Assembly: GCA_041687475.1 (NCBI GenBank)
Contig: JAWLBW010000058.1
Coordinates: forward strand, 1 to 18,452
Source: JAWLBW01 sp041687475
Lineage (GTDB): Bacteria; J088; JAWLBW01
Reading direction: 5' to 3'
Length of the DNA: 18,452 nt
The position numbers and the translations under genes were made by a program. Under the pieces are notes generated by a model, which saw only the letters and a program-made list of their open reading frames with translations, had not been told where the DNA came from and did not search any database. The stretch's first letter is position 1, and every line of letters starts with the position of its first letter. This document shows positions 7,066 to 14,334 of the stretch, piece by piece.

Positions 7066-7341
7066 ATGAAACGCGTGCACCTCTTTGTAGCCGGCAGGGT
7101 TCAAGGTGTGTTTTTCAGGCAGAGCGCACATGACAAGGCTCTGGAGCTCGGCCTTTCGGGCTGGGTGCGCAATCGTGCCGACGGGCGGGTCGAGGGGGTG
7201 GCCGAGGGCGACGACGAGAAGGTCGACGCCTGGGTGGCCTGGTGCCGGCAGGGGCCGCCGTCTGCGCTCGTGCGCGATGTCAGTCTTGAAACCGAAGCCC
7301 CGCGCGGCGAGCAGGGGTTTCACGTGACTTCTACTCTTTAA
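7066..7341 (+). CDS. acyP: Acylphosphatase
   Basis: This 91-residue protein, the usual length for the family, hydrolyses the carboxyl-phosphate bond of acylphosphates in the cytoplasm. The N-terminal signature GRVQGVFFRQSA carries the phosphate-binding loop and catalytic Arg18. GWVRNRADGRVEGVAEG supplies catalytic Asn36 and the second family signature. There is no clear Shine-Dalgarno before the ATG, but family alignment fixes the start. Its stop codon overlaps the enolase ribosome binding site, so the two genes form one unit. A glycolytic link is plausible, since acylphosphatase can act on 1,3-bisphosphoglycerate, but that is inference from context. Confidence 0.95.
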   Translation: MKRVHLFVAGRVQGVFFRQSAHDKALELGLSGWVRNRADGRVEGVAEGDDEKVDAWVAWCRQGPPSALVRDVSLETEAPRGEQGFHVTSTL

Positions 7342-7345
7342 GGAG
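7341..7345 (+). promoter_or_regulatory. Ribosome binding site that fixes the GTG start of eno
   Basis: AGGAG overlaps the last base of the acyP stop codon and lies 7 nt before the GTG at 7353. It supports the non-ATG start and coupled translation of acyP and eno. Confidence 0.75.
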
Positions 7346-7352
7346 AAACGCA

Positions 7353-8630
7353 GTGTCGCTCATCATTGATGTGAAAGGTCGTCAGGTCTTCGATTCGCGG
7401 GGTAACCCCACGGTCGAGGTCGACGTGGTACTCGAAAGCGGTGTCGTCGGTCGTGCGGCCGTGCCGAGCGGCGCGAGCACCGGCGCCCACGAAGCGATTG
7501 AACTGCGCGACAAGGATAAAAAGCGTTTCGGCGGAAAGGGCGTTTCCAAGGCCGTAACCAACATTTGCGACGTCATCGCCCCCGAGCTCATGGGGCTCGA
7601 TGCCGTAGACCAGACGGGTATCGATCGTCTGCTGCTCGAACTCGATGGCACGGCCAACAAGGGCAAGCTGGGCGCCAACGCCATTCTGGGCGTTTCGCTG
7701 GCTACGGCCCGCGCCGCCGCCGCTGCCGTGGGGCTGCCGCTCTATCGCTATCTGGGTGGGGTGAATGCGAAGGTGCTGCCGGTGCCCATGCTGAACATCA
7801 TCAACGGCGGCGCCCATGCCGACAACACCATCGACGTGCAGGAGTTCATGATCATGCCCGTCGGCGCGGCTTCGTTCAGCGAGGGTATTCGCATGGCGGC
7901 CGAGGTGTTTCAGACGCTGAAGGGCGTGCTTCACGCGAAGAAGTTGAGCACCGCCGTAGGCGACGAGGGCGGTTTCGCGCCCGACCTTGCGAGCACCGAA
8001 GAGGCGCTCGACGTCATTGCCGCCGCCGTGCAGAAGGCCGGCTACAAGGTGGGCGACGACATCGTCTTTGCGCTCGACGTCGCTTCGACCGAGCTGTACG
8101 ACGCCAGGAAGAAGGTTTACAAGATGGAAGGCAAGACCCTTTCGTCCGAAGACCTGGTGGCCTACTACGCCGACCTGGTCGGCAAGTTCCCCATCGTCAG
8201 CATCGAAGACGGTTGCGCCGAAGACGATTTCAAGGGGTGGAAGCAGCTGACCGACGCCGTCGGCGACAGGGTGCAGCTTGTCGGCGACGATCTGTTCGTG
8301 ACCAACACCGAGCGCCTGCGCAAGGGTATCGAAGACGGCCTGGCCAATTCGATTCTCATCAAGGTGAACCAGATCGGCACGCTTACCGAAACCCTCGATT
8401 CGATTTCGCTGGCCAACCGCAACCGTTACACGGCGGTCGTTTCGCACCGTTCGGGCGAGACCGAAGACGCCTTCATCGCCGATCTGGCCGTGGGCGTGAA
8501 CGCGGGCCAGATTAAAACCGGCTCGATGAGCCGGAGCGATCGTCTGGCCAAGTACAATCAGCTCATTCGAATTGAAGAGCAGCTGGGCGACGACGCGGTG
8601 TATCCGGGGCGCTCGGCGCTCATGCGCTGA
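7353..8630 (+). CDS. eno: Enolase (phosphopyruvate hydratase)
   Basis: Enolase interconverts 2-phosphoglycerate and phosphoenolpyruvate in glycolysis and gluconeogenesis, with magnesium, in the cytoplasm. The 425-residue length is normal. Visible family motifs include the mobile loop SGASTGAHEA, NIINGGAHADN, GDEGGFAP with the general acid/base Glu205, the metal ligands in SIEDG and GDDLFVTN, the catalytic base Lys337 in IKVNQIGTLTET, and the signature SHRSGETED. Translation starts at GTG (7353), set by AGGAG (7341-7345) 7 nt upstream. It follows acyP after 11 nt. Nothing is degenerate. The 155 bp after it lead to the convergent diguanylate cyclase gene and hold no clear terminator. Confidence 0.98.
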   Translation: MSLIIDVKGRQVFDSRGNPTVEVDVVLESGVVGRAAVPSGASTGAHEAIELRDKDKKRFGGKGVSKAVTNICDVIAPELMGLDAVDQTGIDRLLLELDGTANKGKLGANAILGVSLATARAAAAAVGLPLYRYLGGVNAKVLPVPMLNIINGGAHADNTIDVQEFMIMPVGAASFSEGIRMAAEVFQTLKGVLHAKKLSTAVGDEGGFAPDLASTEEALDVIAAAVQKAGYKVGDDIVFALDVASTELYDARKKVYKMEGKTLSSEDLVAYYADLVGKFPIVSIEDGCAEDDFKGWKQLTDAVGDRVQLVGDDLFVTNTERLRKGIEDGLANSILIKVNQIGTLTETLDSISLANRNRYTAVVSHRSGETEDAFIADLAVGVNAGQIKTGSMSRSDRLAKYNQLIRIEEQLGDDAVYPGRSALMR

Positions 8631-8785
8631 GGTGGTTCACGGCTTGCAGGAAAATCCTTAATCCTCAATCCGTAATCCCAAAGGGGGTAGCCGTCGAAGA
8701 CCGTGCGCTGAAAGGTTCGCGGGCGATCGTAATTCCGAACGTGATTTCGGATGTTGCGAAGGTTACTCTGGTTGCTGGTGCATGG

Positions 8786-10201
8786 TCAAGGACTTTCCGA
8801 AGACGAATCGAAATCATGGCCGTCGGCCCCCGGGTCGGCGGCCATGCTGTTTTCGAGCCACTGATGATACGTCATGAGGCAGTCGCGGCCTCTGCGCTTG
8901 GCCTCGTACAGCGCCAGGTCGGCGGCGGCGAGCATGTCGTCGGGCGTGCCGCCGTCTTCGGGGTACACGGCAATACCGGCGCTCAGCGTAAGGGCGCCTG
9001 TTTTTTCCAGGCAGAGTTCGCGCGTTGCCTCGAGAATCTGTTGTACCTTTGCCTCGGCGCCCTCACGGTCGGTGGCGGGTAGCACAAGGGCGAACTCTTC
9101 GCCGCCGTAGCGGGCGACGGCGTCCGATTCGCGGGTGTTGCGGCGCAGCAGACGCGCCACGTGTCGCAGGATACGGTCGCCCACGAGGTGGCCGTGCGTG
9201 TCGTTCACGGCCTTGAAGTGATCGAGGTCGAGCATGACCACGCTGACCGGCAACCCGCTGCGCTGGTGGCGCTTGAGTTCGATACGGGTCGTGCGCAGCA
9301 GCGAGCTTCGATTAAGGAGCCCCGTCAGCGGGTCGCGCTCGGCCAGGGTGCGCAGTTCGCGTTCGCGCCGGCGCATGACGAGCACCATGCCGGCGGTGCG
9401 CAGCAGCGTGCGCAGTGCCCCCCGATCGACAGCGGCCGGTTCGGCGGCGACGATGAGCGAGCCGAAGACCCGGTTGCCCGCGCCCAGGGGCATCTGGAAG
9501 TAATCGTCGCACTGCAGAAGGCGCGCGGCGGCCAGATCGAGGTCGAAGTCGCCGTATCGGGCAAAGGCCGGGGTGCGCTGCCAGTCGTCGTCGTTTGCGG
9601 GCAGCACGGCGTTGCGAAGGCGGCTTGCGGGCATGCCGAGGCCCATGCGGGCGACCAGGCCGTGTTTCCGGCGTATCAGAACGATGGCCGGCGCCTTGCC
9701 GCTGTAGGCGGCCACCCCGCGCAGAAGCTGGGCCAGTACCCGGTCTTCCTGTTCGGGTTCGAGCAGGCGCTGTGTGTGTTCGAGCAGGCGCGTCAGGCGG
9801 CTGTTGGCGCTGCGAAGGCTATGACGCAGTTTGCGATCGGCGGCCGAGTGGGTCGCCACGGCGGCCGCATGCGAACGGGCTTTCACGCTGCGCCCGATAA
9901 GATGGAGGTCTTCGAAGAGGGCTTTGACGCGCCGGTCGGCGGTTTCGCCCGTTTTGTCGTCGCCGGCTGCGTTAATCTCGATGACGGGAAGCCCGACTTT
10001 CTTCTCGCGTATCTCCGTTACCAGCCGCCGGGCCGACGCATCGGTTGCGACGACCAGCGCGTCGAAGCGGTAACTGCGCAGGTTTTCGCGCACCCGGTCG
10101 TCGGCGGCGACGTGGGTCACGTCGTGTCCGGCTTCTCGAAGGCGCTCTGCCGCCCAGTGGCCGGGGTTGCTGGTTGCAAGAAGAATTCGGAGAGAAGTCA
10201 T
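8786..10201 (-). CDS. Diguanylate cyclase with pseudo-receiver and GAF-like region
   Basis: Counting from the ATG at 10201 the protein has 471 residues. Its C-terminal GGDEF domain has RDPLTGLLNR, the metal/substrate segment LDLDHFKAVNDTHGH, and an intact active-site GGEEF (about 366-370). RESD five residues before GGEEF is the RxxD inhibitory I-site, so it should make c-di-GMP with product feedback. The first ~110 residues (RILLATSNPGHWAAERLREAG onward) look like a receiver, but the phosphoacceptor position falls in VVATDAS where the usual Asp is absent, so it is probably a pseudo-receiver. A GAF-like region follows (about 115-275). No membrane segments are visible. I prefer 10201 because receiver homology begins at once after it. 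The in-frame ATG at 10255 would add 18 unconserved residues; neither has a good Shine-Dalgarno. It is divergent from miaB and convergent with eno. Confidence 0.93.
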   Translation of the reverse strand: MTSLRILLATSNPGHWAAERLREAGHDVTHVAADDRVRENLRSYRFDALVVATDASARRLVTEIREKKVGLPVIEINAAGDDKTGETADRRVKALFEDLHLIGRSVKARSHAAAVATHSAADRKLRHSLRSANSRLTRLLEHTQRLLEPEQEDRVLAQLLRGVAAYSGKAPAIVLIRRKHGLVARMGLGMPASRLRNAVLPANDDDWQRTPAFARYGDFDLDLAAARLLQCDDYFQMPLGAGNRVFGSLIVAAEPAAVDRGALRTLLRTAGMVLVMRRRERELRTLAERDPLTGLLNRSSLLRTTRIELKRHQRSGLPVSVVMLDLDHFKAVNDTHGHLVGDRILRHVARLLRRNTRESDAVARYGGEEFALVLPATDREGAEAKVQQILEATRELCLEKTGALTLSAGIAVYPEDGGTPDDMLAAADLALYEAKRRGRDCLMTYHQWLENSMAADPGADGHDFDSSSESP

Positions 10202-10474
10202 GCCGGGCCCCGCTGTCAGATGCTCGCGGCCCGCCAGATCGGCCGCTGTTTTCATTATCAGGGGGCCGGGCGGGTGAGAAAACCGCCGGGCCGCCGAAAA
10301 GGGCAGGGGGGTGGACTCCGAAATCGATCCGTGCTTCGGGCGAGCGGCTTCTTTCCTGCGGCTGTTGCCGGCCGAACCGCCTGCGACGGTCGCCTGCTAG
10401 TGGTCGGATGGGGCGAACCCCCGTCAGGCTGCCTCGGACGCTTGACTGCATGGGAAGGCTGAAAGTACATTGTA
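10202..10474. other. Divergent intergenic region between the diguanylate cyclase and miaB
   Basis: I see no gene here beyond the possible 18-codon N-terminal extension of the cyclase. It contains a GC-rich inverted repeat (GGCCGGGCGG 10264-10273 with CCGCCGGGCC 10283-10292, one mismatch, 9-nt loop), a small GGGG-CGAA-CCCC hairpin (10410-10421), and the miaB promoter candidate. The larger repeat lies just upstream of the cyclase on its strand and lacks a T-tract on either side, so it is not a terminator. Confidence 0.5.
10442..10471 (+). promoter_or_regulatory. Candidate promoter of the miaB operon, possibly giving a leaderless message
   Basis: TTGACT (10442-10447) and TACATT (10466-10471) are 18 nt apart, a reasonable sigma70-type pair. 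Transcription would begin around 10478, on or next to the clustered ATG codons at 10475, 10478 and 10484. None of these has a properly spaced Shine-Dalgarno; the nearest purine block (10453-10458) is 16 nt away from the first. Confidence 0.45.
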
Positions 10475-11818
10475 ATGATGTCTATGCCCGCCGAGAAAAA
10501 AGTCTACATTCAGACGTTCGGCTGCCAGATGAACGAGTATGACTCGCGCACCATGGCCGGCCTGCTTTCCGAAGACGGTTTCGAGCGCGTCGACGCGCCG
10601 GAGGAAGCCGATCTCATTCTCATCAACACCTGCGCCATTCGCGACAAGGCCGAACACAAGGTTTTCAGCCTTCTGGGCCGCTACCGCGATTTGAAACGCG
10701 AGCGTCCCGACGTGATGCTGGGCGTGGGGGGCTGCGTTGCCCAGGAGCACGGTGCGGCGTTGCATCAGCGCGCGCCCTATGTCGATCTGGTTTTCGGCAC
10801 GCACAACATTCGCAACATACGCGAGCTCGTGCGCGACGCCGCCAGCATGCAGGGCGTGGTTGCCACCGAGTGGGCATCCGACGCCATTTCCCGTTTTCGC
10901 GAGGGCGACATGCTTTCGCCGCACGGTACGGTCGACAATGTGACGGCCTTCGTTACCGTGGCCGAAGGGTGCGACCACTTCTGTTCGTACTGTATCGTGC
11001 CCTTCACGCGGGGACGCGAGGCCAGCCGCACGCCCGATCACATTCTCGGCGAGGTGCGAAAGCTGGCCGAGCGCGGCGTGGTCGAGGTTACCCTGCTCGG
11101 CCAGAACGTGAACTCGTACGGCAAGAAGACCGATTTCAACTTCGCCCGCCTGCTCGAGGCGGTCGCCGGTGTCGACGGCATTCGCCGGGTGCGCTTTACG
11201 TCGCCGCACCCCCGCGACCTGGCCGACGACCAGATTGAGGCCTACGGTCGGCTGCCCGAGCTCTGCCGGCATCTGCACCTGCCGGTACAGAGCGGTTCCG
11301 ATCGCCTTCTCAAGTTGATGAATCGTCGGTATACCTTCGACGACTACGTGACGAAAATCGACAAGCTGCGCGCGGTCGATCCCTCGATTGCCGTATCGAC
11401 CGACCTGATTGTCGGCTACCCCGGCGAAACCGACGAAGACTTCGAGCGCACCATCGAGTTGATGGAGCGGGTTCGCTTTGCCTCGCTGTTTGCCTTCAAG
11501 TACTCGCCCCGGCCGGGTACGCGGTCGGCCAAGCTGCCCGACGATGTTCCCCTCGAGGTGAAGAACGAGCGGCTGCAGCGGGTGCTTCGCCTGCAGGAGA
11601 AGACCAGTCGTGCCTATAACGAGGCCCTGGTGGGCAAGACGCTCGAGGTGCTGGTCGAGCGCCGTGACGACGAAGGCATCTGGACGGGACGCTCGAGCTG
11701 CAACCGCCTGGTGCACTTCAGCGGAGAAGCCGCGGTGGGGCGGTTGGTGAACGTGCCCATCATTCGCGGTTTTCCCAATGCCCTGCGCGGCGAGCTCGCC
11801 CCCGCGGAGGCGGTATGA
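10475..11818 (+). CDS. miaB: tRNA-2-methylthio-N6-(dimethylallyl)adenosine synthase
   Basis: MiaB is a radical-SAM methylthiotransferase that adds the 2-methylthio group to i6A37 of tRNAs reading UNN codons. The 447-residue length is typical. The N-terminal UPF0004 domain carries the auxiliary-cluster cysteines Cys17 (TFGCQMNEYDS), Cys53 (NTCAIRDKAE) and Cys87 (VGGCVAQ). The radical-SAM motif CDHFCSYC gives Cys166, Cys170 and Cys173. STDLIVGYPGETDEDF and FKYSPRPGTRSAK are family motifs, and a TRAM RNA-binding domain occupies about 375-440. The TFGCQMN motif and clustered cysteines point to MiaB rather than RimO or MtaB. Three candidate ATGs (10475, 10478, 10484) lack a Shine-Dalgarno; I keep the first. 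It heads the plus-strand operon and overlaps the next gene by 4 nt (ATGA). Confidence 0.96.
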   Translation: MMSMPAEKKVYIQTFGCQMNEYDSRTMAGLLSEDGFERVDAPEEADLILINTCAIRDKAEHKVFSLLGRYRDLKRERPDVMLGVGGCVAQEHGAALHQRAPYVDLVFGTHNIRNIRELVRDAASMQGVVATEWASDAISRFREGDMLSPHGTVDNVTAFVTVAEGCDHFCSYCIVPFTRGREASRTPDHILGEVRKLAERGVVEVTLLGQNVNSYGKKTDFNFARLLEAVAGVDGIRRVRFTSPHPRDLADDQIEAYGRLPELCRHLHLPVQSGSDRLLKLMNRRYTFDDYVTKIDKLRAVDPSIAVSTDLIVGYPGETDEDFERTIELMERVRFASLFAFKYSPRPGTRSAKLPDDVPLEVKNERLQRVLRLQEKTSRAYNEALVGKTLEVLVERRDDEGIWTGRSSCNRLVHFSGEAAVGRLVNVPIIRGFPNALRGELAPAEAV

Positions 11819-12207
11819 GCGAGCTTCGCTTCGTGCCCATCGAGTGGGTTCGCTCCGAAGAGCGGTCCGACGGATGGGAAATTTCGGCCCGCGATCTGAA
11901 CGGCCGCTTCACGAAAATTCCCCTGCCGGGGGTGCGGCAGAGCGTACTGGGCATGGCCGCCATCATCGACGCCGCGGGCTTCGTGCTGCGGAAGGTCGAA
12001 ATTCGTGACGTATTCGCGGCCGATGGCGGGCTGCTCTTTCTTCGTCGGCGCCTGCGAACCCGACGTGTTCCGGTGCAGGCGGCGCTGGCCGTGAGCCTGG
12101 CCGTTCGCTACGGGGCCGATCTCTGGCTTGCCGAGAGCGTATTCGGGAGTGAGCTTCAGCTGGTCGCCCCCGACACCGACGGCGAAGGTTCGCGCTACGT
12201 GCACTGA
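11815..12207 (+). CDS. Divergent DUF151 / bifunctional-nuclease-family protein
   Basis: This 130-residue soluble protein resembles the DUF151 fold in its second half: RKVEIRDVFAADGGLLFLRRRL matches the strand pair before the core helix, and VPVQAALAVSLAVRYGADLWLAESVF matches the family block that usually reads like RPSDAIALAVR-GAPIYV-EEV. Two differences stand out. The usual RPSDA is replaced by VPVQAA, and the N-terminal half is short, lacking the expected IG-EA helix. Nuclease activity is therefore doubtful even if the fold is kept. The ATG overlaps the miaB stop by 4 nt, and its own stop overlaps the VanZ-like start (TGATG), so it is tightly coupled on both sides. DUF151 genes next to miaB are, from memory, a recurring arrangement in deltaproteobacterial genomes. 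Confidence 0.7.
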   Translation: MSELRFVPIEWVRSEERSDGWEISARDLNGRFTKIPLPGVRQSVLGMAAIIDAAGFVLRKVEIRDVFAADGGLLFLRRRLRTRRVPVQAALAVSLAVRYGADLWLAESVFGSELQLVAPDTDGEGSRYVH

Positions 12208-12599
12208 TGGCGGTGTTTGTGCGAGCCCTGCCGGCGCTTGCCTGGGCGGTGCTGCTTTTCCTGGTCAGTCACCAGCCGACCCTGCCTTCGCTCGCCGCCT
12301 CGTTCTGGGACAAATTTCTGCACTTCGGCGCCTATGCCGTGCTGGGTTTCCTGCTGGTGCCGGCGTTGACGAAATCGGCTGCTTCGACTACTATATCACG
12401 CGGAATTCTGGCGTTTTGCCTTGGTTCCGCTTATGGTGCGAGCGATGAGTTTCATCAAGCGTTCGTGCCGGGGCGTTCTTCCGACGTGGGCGATTGGGTT
12501 GCCGATACGCTCGGCGCCGCGTTCGGCGTTCTGACGGCCATGCTTTTCTTCAGGTTCTATCGTGCCTACCTCGACAGGGCGTATTCTCGCCGTAGATGA
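12207..12599 (+). CDS. VanZ-like family membrane protein
   Basis: This 130-residue protein has about four hydrophobic segments (roughly 4-21, 33-52, 66-83 and 95-115), so it is a small inner-membrane protein. It carries the VanZ-like signatures: DKFLHFGAYAVLGFLL after the first segment and YGASDEFHQAFVPGRSSDVGDWVADTLGAAFG near the end. The family is named for VanZ of teicoplanin resistance, but most members like this one have no known link to resistance and their function is unknown. Its start overlaps the DUF151 stop, and its last 38 nt overlap the start of the receiver protein gene. Confidence 0.9.
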   Translation: MAVFVRALPALAWAVLLFLVSHQPTLPSLAASFWDKFLHFGAYAVLGFLLVPALTKSAASTTISRGILAFCLGSAYGASDEFHQAFVPGRSSDVGDWVADTLGAAFGVLTAMLFFRFYRAYLDRAYSRRR

Positions 12600-14334
12600 C
12601 GATCGCTTCTTCCGGGAATTCTATACCGACGTTCTCGCGAAGGAGGGATATGAGGTCGATACCGCGGCCGACGGGCGCTCGTGCATGGAAAAGCTTGCCG
12701 AGAACGCCTACGACATCGTGCTGCTCGATCTGATTCTCGGCGACACCAACGGCCTCGAGCTGGCCGAGCGCATTCGCCGCGAGAACGGCGGCCTCGAAAT
12801 CATCATGGCCACGCGGGTCGACGATCTCGTTTCCATGAACAAGGCGCTTGCCCTGGGCATCAAGGAATACATCATCAAGCCCGTGCACGAGGCCGAGCTC
12901 GTGCAGACCGTGGCCGACGTATTCGAGCGGCAACGCATTTTTCTCGAGCACGGCAAGCTGCTTGCGCAGAGCGCCGAATACTTTTACACGTTGTCCATAT
13001 ACAAGCGCGGACTCGGTATCCTTGGCACGCTCGAGGTCGACTCGCTGACCGACCTCATGCTCGAGGCATTCATGGAAGAGACCGAGGCCGCCGGAGCCCT
13101 GCTGTGGCTTTCCGCGGGCGGGCAGCGCTCGAGCTTTCGCGAAGCCGGTCGCAGGGGTCTCATCGGCGCCGACGAGCTTGCGTCTTTCGACTTTTCCGAT
13201 TATCGCCACCACGAGCAGCTGGTGCAGGAAGCGCCGTTCTTTCCCCGTAATGAAGACGGGCGGGCCGATCGGGGGGCCATTCACATTCCCCTCATTCGCA
13301 ACAAGGATCTGCTCGGCATCGTCAAGCTGGTGCGCAAGGTGGGCGGCGAGTTCCGCAACAAGGATCTGCGTACGGTTCGCATGCTGGGCGAATTTTCTTC
13401 GGTGGCCCTGCAGAACGCCATGGTGGTGCAGGACCTCAAGCGTCGCTCGGTGCGCGGCGAGCATCTGGTGCTGGTACCCGAACGCTTTCACGATATCGTC
13501 GAGCGCGAGCGGGTTACCGCGGCCCGTTACTCACGGTCGTTCTCGCTGGTCGACACGGCCATTCCGCTCGACGAGCCGGAGCTCGAGCCGTTTCTCGCCG
13601 CACACCTGCGCGATACCGACGCGGTAACCCGGCTTCCCGACGGCGACTTTCGCTTCTTTCTGCCCGAAACCGACGGCCTCGGCGCGCGCAGCTTCGGCCG
13701 GCGTATTCTCGGCGAGATCGGCGTGCGCGCGGGCAAACGTACGCCGGTTCCCCCGCCGGTGCATGCCGCCTTTCCGGCCGATGGCGAAGAAATGACGGCG
13801 CTCGAGAAGGCGCTGGCCGGCCGGCGTGAAGTCAGGGAGTGGTCGCGCAGCCGTACGCTGACGCACGAGAGCTTCTGGAGCCGCTACTCCGAGTTGCTCG
13901 AGGGGCCTGCGCCGGAAGAGGGCGGCTTCGACAAGAATGCCTTTCTCGACGTCGTGCACTACCTGTTTACCGAGTTGCAGAGCGGCCACGGACGAGCGGC
14001 CCTTTTTCTCGGCCTGTCTGACCTGGGCCGTCACAAGGCGTGGCTCGAAGAACGCCTTTTCATGGCGGGTCGCCGTGCGCGCGTGTGTCTGTTCGGCGAA
14101 TCGGGCGATTTCCAGCTGCCTGAAAATTTCGACAACATGATGGCCATTCACGTACCGTCCTTTCCGGGCGCCGAGCGGTATTTTGCTCTTTACGTAGCCG
14201 ACACCGACGGATTTGTAGCCCTGTATGAAAGGGGCGAGAACGGGCAGGCTTCCTTCAGCGCACGCGACGAGTTTCTCGCCGATGCCCTCACGCTCTCGCT
14301 GCAGGAACAGTACTTTCTCCAGAGGCAGCTGTAA
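12562..14334 (+). CDS. Receiver-GAF-degenerate GGDEF protein
   Basis: This 590-residue protein starts with a complete receiver domain: acidic residues Asp12-Asp14, phosphoacceptor Asp56 in VLLDLILGD, Thr84 and Lys106 in IIKP. A GAF-like domain follows (about 145-295, ending with IPLIRNKDLLGIVKLV and SSVALQNAM). Next comes a segment with the layout of a GGDEF domain (about 310-400), where TDAVTRLPDGDFRFFLPETD aligns with the usual SD-ARYGGDEFALLLPETD. The signature is PDGDF, so cyclase activity should be lost. About 130 further residues (445-590) match nothing I recognise. The likely role is a phosphorylation-controlled or nucleotide-sensing scaffold, which is inference. The GTG start at 12562 lies inside vanZ with a weak CAGG 7 nt upstream, and receiver homology starts at once. 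Its stop overlaps the next start (TAATG). Confidence 0.88.
   Translation: MPTSTGRILAVDDDRFFREFYTDVLAKEGYEVDTAADGRSCMEKLAENAYDIVLLDLILGDTNGLELAERIRRENGGLEIIMATRVDDLVSMNKALALGIKEYIIKPVHEAELVQTVADVFERQRIFLEHGKLLAQSAEYFYTLSIYKRGLGILGTLEVDSLTDLMLEAFMEETEAAGALLWLSAGGQRSSFREAGRRGLIGADELASFDFSDYRHHEQLVQEAPFFPRNEDGRADRGAIHIPLIRNKDLLGIVKLVRKVGGEFRNKDLRTVRMLGEFSSVALQNAMVVQDLKRRSVRGEHLVLVPERFHDIVERERVTAARYSRSFSLVDTAIPLDEPELEPFLAAHLRDTDAVTRLPDGDFRFFLPETDGLGARSFGRRILGEIGVRAGKRTPVPPPVHAAFPADGEEMTALEKALAGRREVREWSRSRTLTHESFWSRYSELLEGPAPEEGGFDKNAFLDVVHYLFTELQSGHGRAALFLGLSDLGRHKAWLEERLFMAGRRARVCLFGESGDFQLPENFDNMMAIHVPSFPGAERYFALYVADTDGFVALYERGENGQASFSARDEFLADALTLSLQEQYFLQRQL

Noticed and set aside
6828..7133. 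101-residue open frame across the intergenic region into acyP
   Set aside because: It has no ribosome binding site, no family resemblance, and overlaps the true acylphosphatase in another frame and the acyP-eno promoter.
8734..8751. Inverted repeat TCCGAA / TTCGGA between eno and the cyclase gene
   Set aside because: There is only a 6-bp stem and no T-tract on either strand. It could be part of a weak bidirectional terminator, but the support is too thin to annotate.
10264..10292. GC-rich hairpin upstream of the cyclase as a c-di-GMP riboswitch or terminator
   Set aside because: It lacks the conserved c-di-GMP riboswitch core and any T-tract. A near-perfect GC hairpin is not rare in DNA of this composition.
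12207..12599. VanZ-like gene as a glycopeptide resistance determinant
   Set aside because: The family name comes from VanZ, but no other van genes are near and most members of this family have no known resistance role.
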